Below are positions 1 to 11,505 of a stretch of 64,000 bases of DNA, one piece after another; within the stretch, counting starts at the first letter, position 1, and every line of letters begins with the position of its first letter. The position numbers and the translations under genes were made by a program. The DNA lies in the NCBI RefSeq assembly GCF_904849725.1, contig NC_058521.1:434328676-434392675 (forward strand). The letters run 5' to 3'. Below the pieces are notes generated by a model that was given only the letters and a program-made list of their open reading frames with translations, searched no databases and was not told the origin of the DNA. Source of the stretch: Hordeum vulgare subsp. vulgare (Eukaryota; Streptophyta; Magnoliopsida; Poales; Poaceae).

Positions 1-334
1 GTTAATAAGGCTTTGGGATGCTATAAATATGAATTCTGAATATGGAAATGCTATGATCAGCATTGATGGCATTCTCTTGGATGAAGATGTACGTCCATTT
101 TATAGTTGCGTATTTAACTTTATACAATAACGTTGTTATTCCAAATGCTACTAGCTTTACATATCTCATTTTCTTACTTCAACTTTTGCAGGGATCCATA
201 GCACAAATCAGTGTGCCTAAAAAATTGAAAATAAAATTCGTGGGTTCCTATGTGAAGGATCTATCTATATTATTTCAAATGTTGTAGTTATTGATATAAG
301 AAGCAAATAATATGTCTATCTCCATCAAAATTAT

Positions 335-2361
335 ATGTTGCAATTCAAACAAGACACAAAGGTCCATCCTCTACATTCAAGAGGTGTAGATATACCTACA
401 CTTCCATTCGACTTTTGCCCATTTGATCAGTTGTCACAAAAAGCAATTTATTCCAAGCCACTCCTATGTAACATAATGTGCTTGACTTATCTGTCACTTA
501 ACCACTATACTTCAATGCATAAAGGCTTTCCATACATGCTTGAACCTTTTAGACATAATAGGAGTAATATGTGAAGTTGGTACATATGACTATGCTAGCC
601 AAATATCTCAGCACAAACTTCGAAATATCTAAATACGCAACCTAGAGTATGTCTTCATTGCTACTCGTGTCATTTGTTTTTTTACCTTAATAACCTATTC
701 CCCTCACAATGACTATAACTTAATTTTTTAGAGAACAAACACAAGAATTAGTTCTATGGGGCAAGCATGGAGAATCATTTGATGAAGAAACAATACCTAA
801 AAAATATCAAGAAGGAATTGTCATAGCCATTTTTGCCGGTATAACTGCAACTCTACAAAGGTTTACACGTAACTTATAAAAAAAACTTGCCCTAAGAAAT
901 AATAAACATGTTTATTGAAACATCTTATTAACAACATAAGTTTATAGGTATGATACAAGGACCCTCAAGTTCTGCGACAGCAATATATCTTGACGTTGAT
1001 ATACCTGAAGTTCAAAAGTACTGCACCAGGTTCTCTCTTTCTCACACTTCCGCATACAGAATTTATGTTCAATACTACAACAAACTAATTTTTATATATT
1101 TTTTAACCTATCAATGGAAACACCTCACTATACAAAAGCATCTCCCACAAGTTAAACATTTATCTCCACTTGAAGCAACATGCAAAGTATAGACCATTGA
1201 AGAAATATCTAACCTTCCAGCGTCATCTTTTCAGGTTAACACTTTCTCATACAATTCACTTTTTTCTACCTCGCTATTTAAAATAAAATAGATTATTAAT
1301 AATTCATCCTTGTTTTGTTTCATAAGGTAGGAGAAACCTTCAACACTATCGCAATAGTAGCATCGATTATACCGTCAATAAAATGGTACTACAAAGCATG
1401 CAAGCACTGTGGAAAACGATATAACAACATGATAGATACCCCAACATGTGGCTGCCAATTTCTAGTTTCATGCCCAATGTATAATATATTCTTAAAATCT
1501 AATACTTACATAATTACTTTTCTTTAGATCATGTCACTAACAACTATACCATGCTTCAGGTACAAACTTCCTCTTACAATAATAGATAACTCGGGAACTT
1601 TGGATGCAATTCCTTTCTCTAGAATAGCTGAAGACTTAGTTGAGCATCATGCTGATCATGTTTCAATGAGCGTGAAGATAGAAGCTATAGATCATGTGAT
1701 TACGTTGGATAAGGCCATTGGTAAAGAAAAGTTACTCTACATAGGAATGAACAGCGATTCATCTGCCAAGTACCCTACAAATTATGTCCTCAAAAAGAAT
1801 TTTCACTGTCCATAATACTAAATCAACACATGTGCTACATGCAACAAAGGTTAGCAACTTATTACAGATTCATTACCTTCATACATAATTGTTATTAACA
1901 TAATGTGTGAAGCTTATCCAATCTGGCGAGGATACGACCACCAGTGACAATACTCTTGCAACTGATAAGCCAATGGCTATCAGCATAAAAGAAAGCGAAA
2001 ATAGGTAATGCTTCATAAACTTACATAGTCATTAAACTCCCATGTCCTAATTATAACGTACTACCAACTTGGATTTTAAACATCTCTCTTATTGCTTCTC
2101 CATTATATGACTTATCACAATGATACTATTATGTGAAAGTCCAAATGAAATTCAATGTTAGTATTTTTCCCTTCTGCACTTAGTTCAGTAAATCAAAAGC
2201 TTGCTCTTTTCTATATGTTGCTACATGTAATCTTTCATAAACCTCCATCTTATTGCATTCATCTGATCAAGCGTACTTTACATCTACAATGTACATTAAA
2301 ATAAGGATCGATCCAAAAAGAAGAATTTATTTTACCGAGGGTGATGCCGACAAATCTAATA
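335..2361 (+). pseudogene. RPA70-like (replication protein A large subunit) pseudogene carried by the Helitron
   Basis: Short conserved blocks separated by AT-rich intron-like gaps follow the domain order of plant RPA1-like proteins. A DBD-A-like block lies near 360-470. A DBD-B-like block at 731-865 reads ELVLWGKHGESFDEETI then GIVIAIFAG. A block at 949-1031 includes YLDVDIPEV. The zinc-ribbon part of DBD-C at 1323-1465 reads WYYKACKHCGKRYNN and ends with CGC. The C-terminal OB-fold block is at 1559-1815. Two more exon-like pieces lie near 1921-2008 and 2302-2361, the latter with a basic DPKRRI stretch. Family role: single-stranded DNA binding in replication and repair. Stops interrupt the frame, for example near 1190 and at 1813-1815 just before a CATC motif, and no start codon is identifiable, so it looks decayed. 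A diverged host RPA1 paralogue is possible, but the adjacent Helitron terminus favours transposon cargo. Confidence 0.68.
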
Positions 2362-3391
2362 GGTATGAAAACACTCAGAAAACCTTAGTGCACCATGGTT
2401 ATTAGATAACTACATAACGTACATACAAACTTCCTGGTAGCAGTTAGAAGTAAACATTAACAACAACTAAAGTACACAGTAATACAAATCACATAAATCC
2501 TTTGGCAATACGTGAACCATCACATTTCCTAAACTGGTCTCTGGCTTCATTTAACTAACATTTACATATCACACTAATGGAGCTGTCAAGCTAAAGCCTA
2601 GGTCTGTCTTTTGAAATTTTTGGCTGCTTCAACACAAGTATTTTTTAAGTCTGCAAGATTACAAAGCTTTTACCAACTAAATGTTAATTTCACATAAACA
2701 GTTTGAGTCACAATTATTTGTAGTCTCTTTACATAAACATTACTCGTCATTCAAGTGGACGCTAACTTATACATATTATGTTTTGATCAATATTGGGAAT
2801 ATGATATATTCAGGATTACATCTCATCCATGGTATGTTTGCGAACTGATAACTTATTTGAAGTACAAGGAGGTTCTTGGGTTACATTTATATTCTCTTGC
2901 ATTCATGCTTTATTACTTTCAATATCTGATATAATAAATGGAACCAATTTTCTAAATGTACCTCAAAGGAACCATAAGAAACTACTACGAAAAAGCACTA
3001 ACATGAGCATGTCCTGTTTCTCACACCCTATATACAAATTTAGCCAACAATACGAGTTTCTTCCTGCATATATTTACAGTTCCAAAAAATTTCCTTCAAG
3101 AGGAATGTAGATACACTTCGGAAAAAATGCATCAACAGGAACAACCAAAGTAAGGGAACATTTGGACAATGTAAATACTTTACAATAACTATATATACTT
3201 TATTTTCTGATTTAAAAAGCAGTAATATATTGTGTTATTTTTTTCTAGACAACTCTGCGTTTTCCAATATAGGCAACACAACTTGAACTCCACTACAAAG
3301 AAGGAATAATGTACATCGCCTACAACGAGAAATAACATAGTCCTTATGTTCATACCACTTTGCTTACCTTCTATTGTAACCAAGGAACTTA

Positions 3392-3620
3392 TCAATGGGT
3401 CCAGTTTATGTTCTTTGTTGCACTTATGATCTCAATACAAACCTACAGTGTCTGTTCAAATAAATTCATGAATGGATCCCATTTATGTTCTTTCATGCAA
3501 TTATTATCTCGATAGAAACCTAGAGTGTGTATTAAAGTCAATTCATGGATGGATCAGTTTAAGCTATTCAAAGTGTGTATTAAAGTAAATTCATCAATGG
3601 ATTAGTTTACATTCTTCGTG
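3392..3620 (+). repeat. imperfect tandem repeats near the Helitron 3' end
   Basis: Three to four degenerate units of roughly 50-80 bp share TTTATGTTCTTT, a GTGTGTATTAAAGT-type block and an AATTCATNNATGGAT junction. Such subterminal repeats are common near Helitron 3' ends. Confidence 0.5.
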
Positions 3621-3717
3621 ATGGAGCAAATAATATTCCAATTTCAACTATCATATTGTCTGTACAAACATTCATCATCTAAGAAAAAATATATCATCCA
3701 AATTATTGCATCCGATT

Positions 3718-3746
3718 CCCGCCACATCGTGCGGGGAATTATCTAG
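3718..3746 (+). other. Helitron 3' terminus (hairpin + CTAG)
   Basis: CCCG (3718-3721) plus CAC (3723-3725) pair with GTG (3729-3731) plus CGGG (3732-3735), leaving an ATC loop and one bulged C. AT-rich bases and CTAG (3743-3746) follow, then T. This is the canonical Helitron transposition terminator. Confidence 0.85.
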
Positions 3747-3783
3747 TGATGTAAATGCTTTATCACACGCCACACTATGGAAC

Positions 3784-4104
3784 TGTAGAAGTTAATCATG
3801 TTGTTTCTTTAGGATTAGGAAAGAAAGCCAAACCGAGTCCTAGTAGTATTAGGATTCCTAGTCCTAGTCTATTTCCATAGTCCCTTATGGACGTGTATAA
3901 AAGACACCCTAGGGGTGTTGATTGTAACACCAAAAAAAAGAAAAGCAATACAAAGCAAAGGCACGACACGGGACTTTAGCCATCAAATCCATCGATCAGT
4001 TTTATTCGTGTCGCTAGTTAGGCAAGTTCCGTCAAGTAGCCGGCCGAAGCAAGAATCGCGTAGGCACGCCTGTACAGCTGCATCTGCACGTTCAAAATCC
4101 AACA
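3784..4104 (+). repeat. copia-1 5' LTR
   Basis: Starts TG, ends CA, and is repeated at 8588-8907. It contains a TATA box TATAAAAG at 3896-3903, which should direct transcription of the genomic RNA from within the LTR. Confidence 0.95.
3896..3903 (+). promoter_or_regulatory. TATA box of copia-1 5' LTR
   Basis: TATAAAAG, with the same motif at 8699-8706 in the 3' LTR. A short CACCCTAGGGGTG palindrome follows closely. Placement in the middle of the LTR fits the U3/R boundary. Confidence 0.6.
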
Positions 4105-4105
4105 A

Positions 4106-4120
4106 TTGGTATCTAGAGCC
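4106..4120 (+). other. copia-1 primer-binding site (initiator Met-tRNA type)
   Basis: TTGGTATCTAGAGCC starts two bases after the LTR. It matches the usual plant copia PBS TGGTATCAGAGCC apart from small changes in the middle. Confidence 0.75.
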
Positions 4121-4133
4121 TCGACGATCTACG

Positions 4134-7100
4134 ATGATGGACAGCGACGCTGAGTCGGTCAAGTCCGGCAGCGGCGGTGCCAAGTCGAACAAGAACGGCA
4201 ACAAGGTGAAGAAGGGCGTCAAGTCAGCAACCAGTGGTGGAGGAACGAGCGGCGCCAACGTTCAGGCACATCGCAACATCCGCATCCAGTACCCGATGCT
4301 CACCGACGCCAACTACGGCGTGTGGGCGGTGAAGATGAAGATTATTCTTTGATCCCTTCGAGTGTGGGAGGCCATCACGGACGACGACATCGACGAGGAG
4401 CACGACGAAGGTGCCATGGCCGCCATAGCCTTGTCTGTGCCGGATTCCGTGCTGATGACATTGGCGGAGGTCGATACGGCAAGAGAGGCGTGGAACGCAC
4501 TCAGGGAGATGAGGATCGGAGAAGATCGCGTCACCAAGGCTCGGGCACAAGTACTGAAGCGCCAATTTCACAAGTTGCAGATGGAGGAAACTGAATCGGT
4601 GAATGACTATGCCATGCGTCTTCCTACTTTGGTGGGAGAGATCCGCACGCTTGGTGCAAAGCTCGATGAGACCGAGATCGTGGAGAAGTTTTTCAGTTCA
4701 GTCACTGATAAATTCGCGTACATCATCGGCACGCTCGAGCAGCTTTACGACATCGACGACATGACCATAACGGAGGCGATCGGACGATTGCGGACATGGG
4801 AAGAGAATGCTCGTGGCTGTCGGAAAGGCAAAGGAGGAGGTAGTGACCAACTCATGTACTCGCGCGCAGATTGGGAGGCCCCAAGTAGCAAAGGAAGGCG
4901 TGACGGTGGCGAAGGCTCAAGCAACACGAAGGGCAATGGACTAACCGGAAAAGGCAAAGGAAAAGGCAAACCACAAGGTCGTGGTAAGGCGGGCCAATCT
5001 AAAGAGCAGAAACCACGAAACTTGGACTTGTCCGAGGTCAAGTGCTATAACTGCAATAAGATGGGTCACTTTGCGAAGGATTGTCCAAAGCCTAACAAGC
5101 GGGAGATCAAGGCAAATTTGGCAAAGCAGGAAGACGAAGGTCCAGGTCTTCTGATGGCCGAAGTTTGTGATCTTGCTGAAACGGTGGTTGTGAAACCAAG
5201 CCGGAAGGTGCTACTTCATGAGAAGAATGTGACACCTAAGTTATCCGGGGATCGCAACGTGTCGTGGTATCTCGACACGGGTGCCAGTAACCACATGACG
5301 GGATGCAAGGAGAAATTTCTTGAGCTGGAATATGATGTTGAAGGCTCGGTCAAGTTTGGTGATGGTTCAAATGTGGAGATTTGTGGGCAAGGATCTGTCC
5401 TCTTCGAGGGTCTCACAGGCGAACATCGCATACTCACCGGAGTGTACTACATCCCACGGCTGCGCAACAACATCATCTCTATCGGGAAGCTTGACGAGAA
5501 TGGATGCAAGGTGGATATCGAGAACGGAGTGATGACGATCTTCGGTAACCTCCGGAACGTGCTAACTCGTGTTAGTCGCACACGGAACAGGCTCTATATC
5601 CTCAACCTTCATCAATCTCAACCGGAGTGTTGGCGCGCCAAGAGTGATGATGATTCGTGGTTTTGGCATGCTAGATTTGGACATGTTAACTTCCACGCCT
5701 TGAAGAAGATGTCAAAGATGGAGACGGTATCTGGGATGCCAGTTATCGGCCATGTTGATCGAGTATGTGACGGGTGCTTGGTTGGAAAACAGCACCGCAG
5801 GCTGTTCCCTGCTCAGTCTACCTATCGTGCAAGTGATGCACTCGAGCTGCTCCATGGCGATCTATGTGGCCCTATCACCCCGGCAACTCACGGAGGAAAG
5901 AAGTACTTCTTCCTTGTGGTAGATGACTACTCGAGATATATGTGGGTCGTTCTCCTATGGTCTAAAGATGAGGCGTTTGAAGCGTTCAAGAAGGTGAAGG
6001 CTGCAACGGAGATGGAACACAAGTTGAAGGTTCGCGCTCTACGGACAGATCGGGGCGGAGAGTTTACGTCGAACGAATTCAACGATTACTGCGAGAAGAT
6101 TAGCATAAAAAGGTTCCTCACGGCACCTTACATGCCGCAGCAGAACGGGGTCGTTGAAAGGCGCAATCGAACCGTCGTTGACATGGCAAGGAGTTTACTC
6201 AAGAGCAAGAACCTGTCGGGGACTTTTTGGGGAGAAGCTGTCTCGACGGCGGTCTATCTTCTCAACCAGGCTCCAACGAAGGCGGTGGTTGGCAAGACTC
6301 CGTATGAAGCAATTTACGGACGTAAGCTGAATGTCTCTCTTCTACGGACGTTCGGGTGTGTGGCACATGTGAAGACGGCGGAGCCGCATCTCTCAAAGCT
6401 TGCCGATCGTAGCACCAAGATGGTGTTCATCGGATACGAGAGGAGTTTCGGCACCAAGGCATACCGTTTCTACGATCCACAAACCAAGCGTCTACGGATT
6501 TCACGCGACGTCGTGTTTGAAGAAAACCAAGCGTGGAACTGGAGCGCCGCAGCCGACGATGCTCCAAACAGTAACATATTTGCAGTTGAATTTCCAACTA
6601 ATGATGATGCAGGGGAGGATGTCCAGGTGGTTGGCAAGACGCCCAACCAAGGTGACCACGATGGTAGTGATCATCATGGTGCCGACACCGACGACGACGC
6701 GCATAGGTCGCAAGGAGATAGCGACAACGCCACGCACGACACAGGCGGAGATCTCGATGACAACATCGACAACGAGGCGCATAGTGACGACGACAATCAA
6801 GATGATGGTCACGGTCACGACGACTACGCCGACGACACGGATGTCGATGACACACCAGGGTCTCAGTCATCTTCCTCAAGTGCATCAACACCGACACAAT
6901 TTGTGTCGCCTCCTTCGCAAGCCACAACGGACTCCTCAGGGCCTCGTCGCTACAAGACCCTCAAGAAAGTCTACAAGTACACAAAGCCAGTTACGCTCGA
7001 ATACTCCGGACTATGTCTTTTCGGAGTTGAGGAGCCGGCGAACTTCGTAGAGGCGAGCAAAAGTCGTAGTTGGACGCACGCCATGGATGAGGAGATGGAG

Positions 7101-8798
7101 GCGATTGAGAGCAATGGCACGTGGACTTTGGTAACCCGACCTCCAAACCAAAAGGCGATAGGTTTGAAGTGGGTTTACAAGTTAAAGAAGGACAAGCGGG
7201 GTGCCATTGTGAAGTACAAGGCAAGATTCGTTGCAAAAGGCTACGTTCAACGTCAAGGAGTTGACTATGATGAGGTGTTTGCACCGGTTGCTCGAATCGA
7301 GACGGTGAGAGTGCTCCTAGCTTTGGCAGCACAAGAGGATTGGAAGGTTCATCATATGGATGTTAAATCCGCTTTCCTCAACGGCGGTCTCACAGAAGAA
7401 GTGTACGTGGAACAACCCCTCGGCTACGAGAAGAAAGGCGAAGAAGGGAAAGTTTACAAGCTCAAGAAGGCACTTTACGGGTTGAAGCAAGCGCCAAGAG
7501 CTTGGAACTCAAAGTTAGACCGAAGTTTGGTCTCGCTCGGGTTCAAGAGATGTCCCCTCGAGCACGCAGTCTATACAAAGAACTCCAAAGGCTCAAACCT
7601 GCTAGTTGGAGTTTATGTCGACGATCTGATTATCACCGGAGATAGCGTACAAGAAATTGAACGTTTCAAGGCGCAAATGAAGAACAAGTTTAGCATGAGT
7701 GATCTGGGATTACTCAGCTATTACTTGGGCATCGAAGTGAAGCAAAGCTTCGGAGAGATTTACCTATGTCAATCGGCCTACGCGGTCAAGTTATTGGAAA
7801 AGTGTGGCATGTCAGATTGCTACGAGACACAAGTTCCAATGGACCAATGTCACAAGTTGAGCAAGCGTAGCTCAAATCCGCCGGTGGACACCACAATGTA
7901 TCGAAGCGTTGTGGGCAGCCTAAGATACTTGGTGCATACCCGACCTGACTTGGCTTATTCAGTCGGGATCGTGAGTCGTTTCATGGAGAATCCGACAACC
8001 GAGCACATCAGCGCGGTCAATCAAATCTTGCGCTATGTGAAAGGCACCATTAATCTTGGTTGCACGTACAGAAAGGGAAAGGAAGGATTGATCCTTCGTG
8101 GATATTCAGATAGCGACATGGCAGGTGATGTTGATGACCGAAAGAGCACAACGGGCATGGTTTTCTACCTTGGTCCGAATCCGATTAGCTGGAATTCTCA
8201 GAAGCAAAAGGTGGTGGCACTGTCTTCATGCGAGGCAGAATACATAGCGACAAGCATGGCGGCTTGTCAAGCAGTGTGGCTGAGAAGACTCCTAGCTATT
8301 CTGGCAAAGCGGGAGGTGCAGAAGGTCTCATTAAAGATTGACAACCAAGCTGCAATCTCATTGTGCAAAAATCCGGTTCATCACGAAAGGAGCAAGCACA
8401 TAAATACCCGGTTCCACCATATCCGGGAGTGCATTGAAGAAGGGTTGATCGAGGTTCAACATGTGAACACGAAAGACCAACTTGCCGATATTTTCACCAA
8501 GTCCCTCGGTCGACAGAAGTTCATCGAGATGAGGAGGAAAGTCGGAGTGCAAGAAGTGAAGTCAAGCAACAAGATTAAGGAGGTGAATGTAGAAGTTAAT
8601 CATGTTGTTTCTTTAGGATTAGAAAGAAAGCCAAACCGAGTCCTAGTAGTATTAGGATTCCTAGTCCTAGTCTATTTCCATAGTCCCTTGTGGACGTCTA
8701 TAAAAGACACCCTAGGGGTGTTGATTGTAACACCAGAAAAACAAAAAGAAATACAAAGCAAAGGCACGACACGGGCCTTTAGCCATCAAATCCATTGA
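4134..8798 (+). pseudogene. copia-1 gag-pol polyprotein, broken by one in-frame TGA
   Basis: Polyprotein for particle assembly, processing, integration and reverse transcription. The start at 4134 (MMDSDAES) is the first ATG after the PBS. The frame is open for 72 codons, hits TGA at 4350-4352, then stays open for 1478 codons from 4362. Counting residues from 4362: gag (UBN2-like), CCHC zinc knuckle CYNCNKMGHFAKDC at about 228-241, protease DTGA at about 304, integrase with a zinc-binding HARFGH...CDGC region and DD35E (D about 500, D about 562, E about 598), RT with YVDD at about 1086, RNase H with YSDSDMAG at about 1248. A long acidic Asp/His-rich linker (about 750-840) separates integrase and RT. 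The stop sits where a CGA arginine codon is plausible, consistent with CpG decay. The frame also runs about 70 codons into the 3' LTR before ending. Otherwise it is essentially full length. Confidence 0.93.
8577..8587 (+). other. copia-1 polypurine tract
   Basis: AAGGAGGTGAA directly precedes the 3' LTR. It is purine-rich apart from one T and correctly placed for plus-strand priming. Confidence 0.65.
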
Positions 8799-8907
8799 TC
8801 AGTTTTATTCGTGTCACTAGTTACGCAAGTTCCGTGAAGTAGCCGGCCGAAGCAAGAATCGCGTAGGCACGCCTGTACAGCTGCATACGCACGTTCAAAA
8901 GCCAACA
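8588..8907 (+). repeat. copia-1 3' LTR
   Basis: Copy of 3784-4104, TG...CA, followed by the GGAAC target duplication. The gag-pol frame overlaps its first 211 bases. Confidence 0.95.
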
Positions 8908-8912
8908 GGAAC

Positions 8913-9239
8913 GTGCGTCAACAGACTGCACGCATATTTCCGTGGATGTAGTCATGTATTATGTTTAGTTGAGATGTGATCCAGTTGATGCATATGCACG
9001 TTTGTTGAAGACGTCAAATGACGGGAGATCGCATGGTCGCATGATGGTGTACACAGAGGCAAACGAATAAGAGAAAGATGGATGCGTTGAGCGTTCAACA
9101 CACGGGATGGGCGCATGGCCATCCACAATCAGTCGGTGAACATGGTCCCACCGCGCTTCGCATGTCTTTTTTCTAGGTGTTCCTCTTTACATGTGTAACA
9201 CATCGACCCCTACATTTCTCCGATATATGCCCTTATTTT
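8913..9239. other. unassigned stretch between copia-1 and the LINE 3' end
   Basis: No coding frame, LTR or TIR is recognised. It is the insertion locus of copia-1 and may include the LINE 3' flank. The exact LINE end is unclear. Confidence 0.4.
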
Positions 9240-9959
9240 TCTGAATTTCATCGAGCAAGAAGGGAAAAGCCCCTCAACCACGTGAATATATTGCTATGAA
9301 GAAAAGGAGCAACCCCTAATCCCGAGTGACAGATTTACATAGAAAAATGGAAAAGCCACATGGGGGACACCAGCCAAGAGGTAACCCGTTATGTAGATCT
9401 AAGAACACTGAGATAGTCATCAATATGAGAGAGGTATGTAGTTTTCATCCCCGCCCGCCATATCACCGTGTCGTCACAACAGGCCTTCAGCATGGCAGTC
9501 AGAAATGGTGTGAAACCCTGGAATACCACAGCGTTCCGCTGCTTCCACAGCCTCCAATGGCATAGGATGACGAAGGCCTCCGAAGAGGCGTCGCCAACCA
9601 CACGCGCAATGTTCAAGAGGTGAAGGGCAGTAATGGGGGTGCCCTCCCGCAACACACCGAGGCACCTCCAAAATTGCATTGTGAAGGAACATACAAAAAT
9701 TAGGTCATTGGCGGTATCCAGAACTACCCCACAGCACGGGCACCCAGCCTCCTCCTCCGCCAAAATAGTCTTATGGAGGAGCACGTCCCACGTGTGGATG
9801 CACGACAGGGACATTAGCAAACCGAAGAACTTGACTCGTGAGGGGGCCCGATTCGACCACATGAAGGTCGTCGTCTCAGCCCCCACGCCATCGAGGTGGT
9901 GCAAGCCATACACCGCCTTGGCCGACAGCTACCCACCGGTCCTAGAGGAAAGAGGGGGT
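9240..9959 (-). mobile_element. LINE fragment 1: 3' end of the minus-strand LINE
   Basis: Contains the C-terminal zinc-binding part of ORF2 (9389-9913) and a short 3' region ending around 9236-9250. There the minus strand reads an AAATTCAGAAAAATAA-like tail after GGGGCTTTTCCCTTC. The right edge is cut at 9959 by a gypsy LTR. The piece fits downstream of LINE fragment 2 (31369-32101), with roughly the middle of ORF2 missing. Confidence 0.72.
9389..9959 (-). pseudogene. LINE ORF2 C-terminus, reverse-transcriptase zinc-binding (zf-RVT) domain
   Basis: The minus-strand frame includes FMWSNRAPSRVKFFGLL, then CPCCG, then a FVCSFTMQFWR segment and WRLWKQRNAVVF. This is the zf-RVT pattern found at the C-terminus of plant L1-type ORF2 proteins (W..CAPPRVKFF, C..C, H/C...W, W..RN). 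The recognisable frame is open from 9913 to 9389, and coding continues right to 9959, where an LTR cuts it off. The domain is thought to aid target binding or RNA interaction. Its neighbours are insertions unrelated to it, so it is a relic. That it belongs to the same LINE as the pieces at 31.4, 45-47 and 49-50.8 kb is inferred from strand, order and complementary content. Confidence 0.8.
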
Positions 9960-11505
9960 TGCTACGGCAACAAAAGTCCTTCCCCGGCAATGGTGCCAGA
10001 AATCCTTCTGTCATCTCTTGAGCTTGCGTTGTTTTTTCCCTTAAAGAGAAAAGGGTGATGCAGCATAGGAGCAGTATGTATTTCCCTCAGTTTGAGAACC
10101 AAGGTATCAATCCAGTAGGAGAATCTCGTCAAGTCTAGAGTACCTGCGCAAACACAAAAGAACTTGCACCCAACGATTTAAAGGGGTTGTCAATCCCTTC
10201 AAGATTGTTTGCAAAGTGAGATCTGAAGGCGGAAAGTGCAATGAAGAAAAAGTGTAAGACTGAAAATATGGTGTGGAGTAGACCCGGGGGCCATAGTGTT
10301 CACTAGAGGCTTCTCTCAAAATAGCAAATACCACGATGGGTGAACAAAAAACTGTCGAGCAATTGATAGAACCGCGCAAAGTCATGATGATATCTAAGGC
10401 AATGATCATACATATAGGCATCACGTCTGAGACAACTAGACCGATACTTTCTGCATCTACTACTATTACTCCACACATCGACCGCTATCCAGCATGCATC
10501 TAGTGTATTGAGTTCATGACGAACAGAGTAATGCCTTAAGCAAGATGACATGATGTAGAGGGATAATCTCAAACGAATGATGAAAACCCCATCTTTTTAC
10601 CCTTGATGGTAACAACACGATGCGGGCCTCGCTACCCCTTCTATCACTGGGTGAGGTCACCGCACGGTATGAACCCAAAACCAAGCACTTCTCCCATTGC
10701 AAGAATCATAGATCTAGTTGCCCAAACGAAACCCACAACTCGAAGAGAATTACAAGGATATGAAATCATGCATAAGAGAGATCAGAAGAAACTCAAATAA
10801 GATTCATAGATAATATGATCATAAATCCACAATTCATCGGATCTCGACAAACACACCGCAAAAGAAGATTACATCGGATAGATCTCCATGAAGATCATCG
10901 AGAACTTTGTATTGAAGTACCAAGAGAGAGAAGAAGCCATCTAGTTACTAGCTATGGACCCGTAGGTCAATGGTGAACTACTCACGCATCATCGGAGAGG
11001 TCATGGTCTTGATGAAGAAGCACTCTGTATCTGAACCCCCTCCGGCTGGACACCAGAATGTGCCCCACATGGGATCTTGCGGAGACAGAAGCTTGCGGCG
11101 ACGGAGAAGTACTTTCGATGATCTCCTGATTTTTTATGGGATTTTAGGGAATATATAGGCGCAAAACCTAGGGCAATGGAGCCTCAGGGTGCCCACAAGC
11201 TAGGGGGCGCGGGCCCCCCTAGCCACGCGATGAGGGCTTGTGGGGTCCCTAGTGGCCCCCTGCCCTGATTCTCCGGCTTCCCGGTATTTTTTTGTTCCGG
11301 AAAAAATCTTTTTGGCAGTTTCATTCCGTTTGGACTCCAGTCAAAATCCTCATCTCAAGGGGTCAAAAACATGGAAAAAACAGGAACTGGCTCCTTGCAC
11401 TGAGTTAATAAGTTAGTCCCAAAAAATATATAAAAGGCATGCAAAACATCCAATGTTTGACAAGATAATAGCATGAAACCATCAAAAATTATAGATACGT
11501 TGGAA
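9960..11505 (-). repeat. gypsy family A LTR, minus strand, start truncated
   Basis: On the minus strand this reads as a family A LTR from an internal point (ACGTATCTATAATTTTTGATGG near 11500) to its CA end at 9960. The first bases, the adjoining PPT and the end of the internal region (about 45 bp) are deleted. Near its end it holds a PBS-like TTCTGGCACCATTGCCGGGG, so this LTR extends beyond the usual boundary. LINE sequence lies directly left; a target duplication GGGGT would be expected at 9955-9959, but its partner is missing. Confidence 0.8.

Larger units (their letters stand above)
1..3746 (+). mobile_element. Helitron, right (3') part, 5' end outside window
   Basis: A Helitron 3' terminus is visible at 3718-3746: a GC-rich hairpin followed about 7 bases later by CTAG and then a T, the usual A^T target context. 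The body to the left holds exons of an RPA70-like gene, cargo often found in plant Helitrons, on the same strand as the terminus. No Rep/helicase ORF is visible, but the 5' part of the element lies outside the window, so autonomy cannot be judged. Confidence 0.75.
3784..8907 (+). mobile_element. complete Ty1/copia LTR retrotransposon (copia-1)
   Basis: LTRs of 321 and 320 bp begin TGTAGAAG and end CCAACA. They flank a PBS, a single gag-pol frame and a PPT. Perfect 5-bp target duplications GGAAC lie at 3779-3783 and 8908-8912. A hand count gives about 14 differences between the LTRs (about 95% identity), so this is a moderately old insertion. It landed 37 bp downstream of the Helitron terminus. 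The domain order protease, integrase, RT, RNase H defines it as copia. The family name is not recognised. Confidence 0.95.

Noticed and set aside
335..2361. Functional host RPA1 gene
   Set aside because: In-frame stops, no start codon and the Helitron terminus downstream on the same strand argue for decayed transposon cargo.
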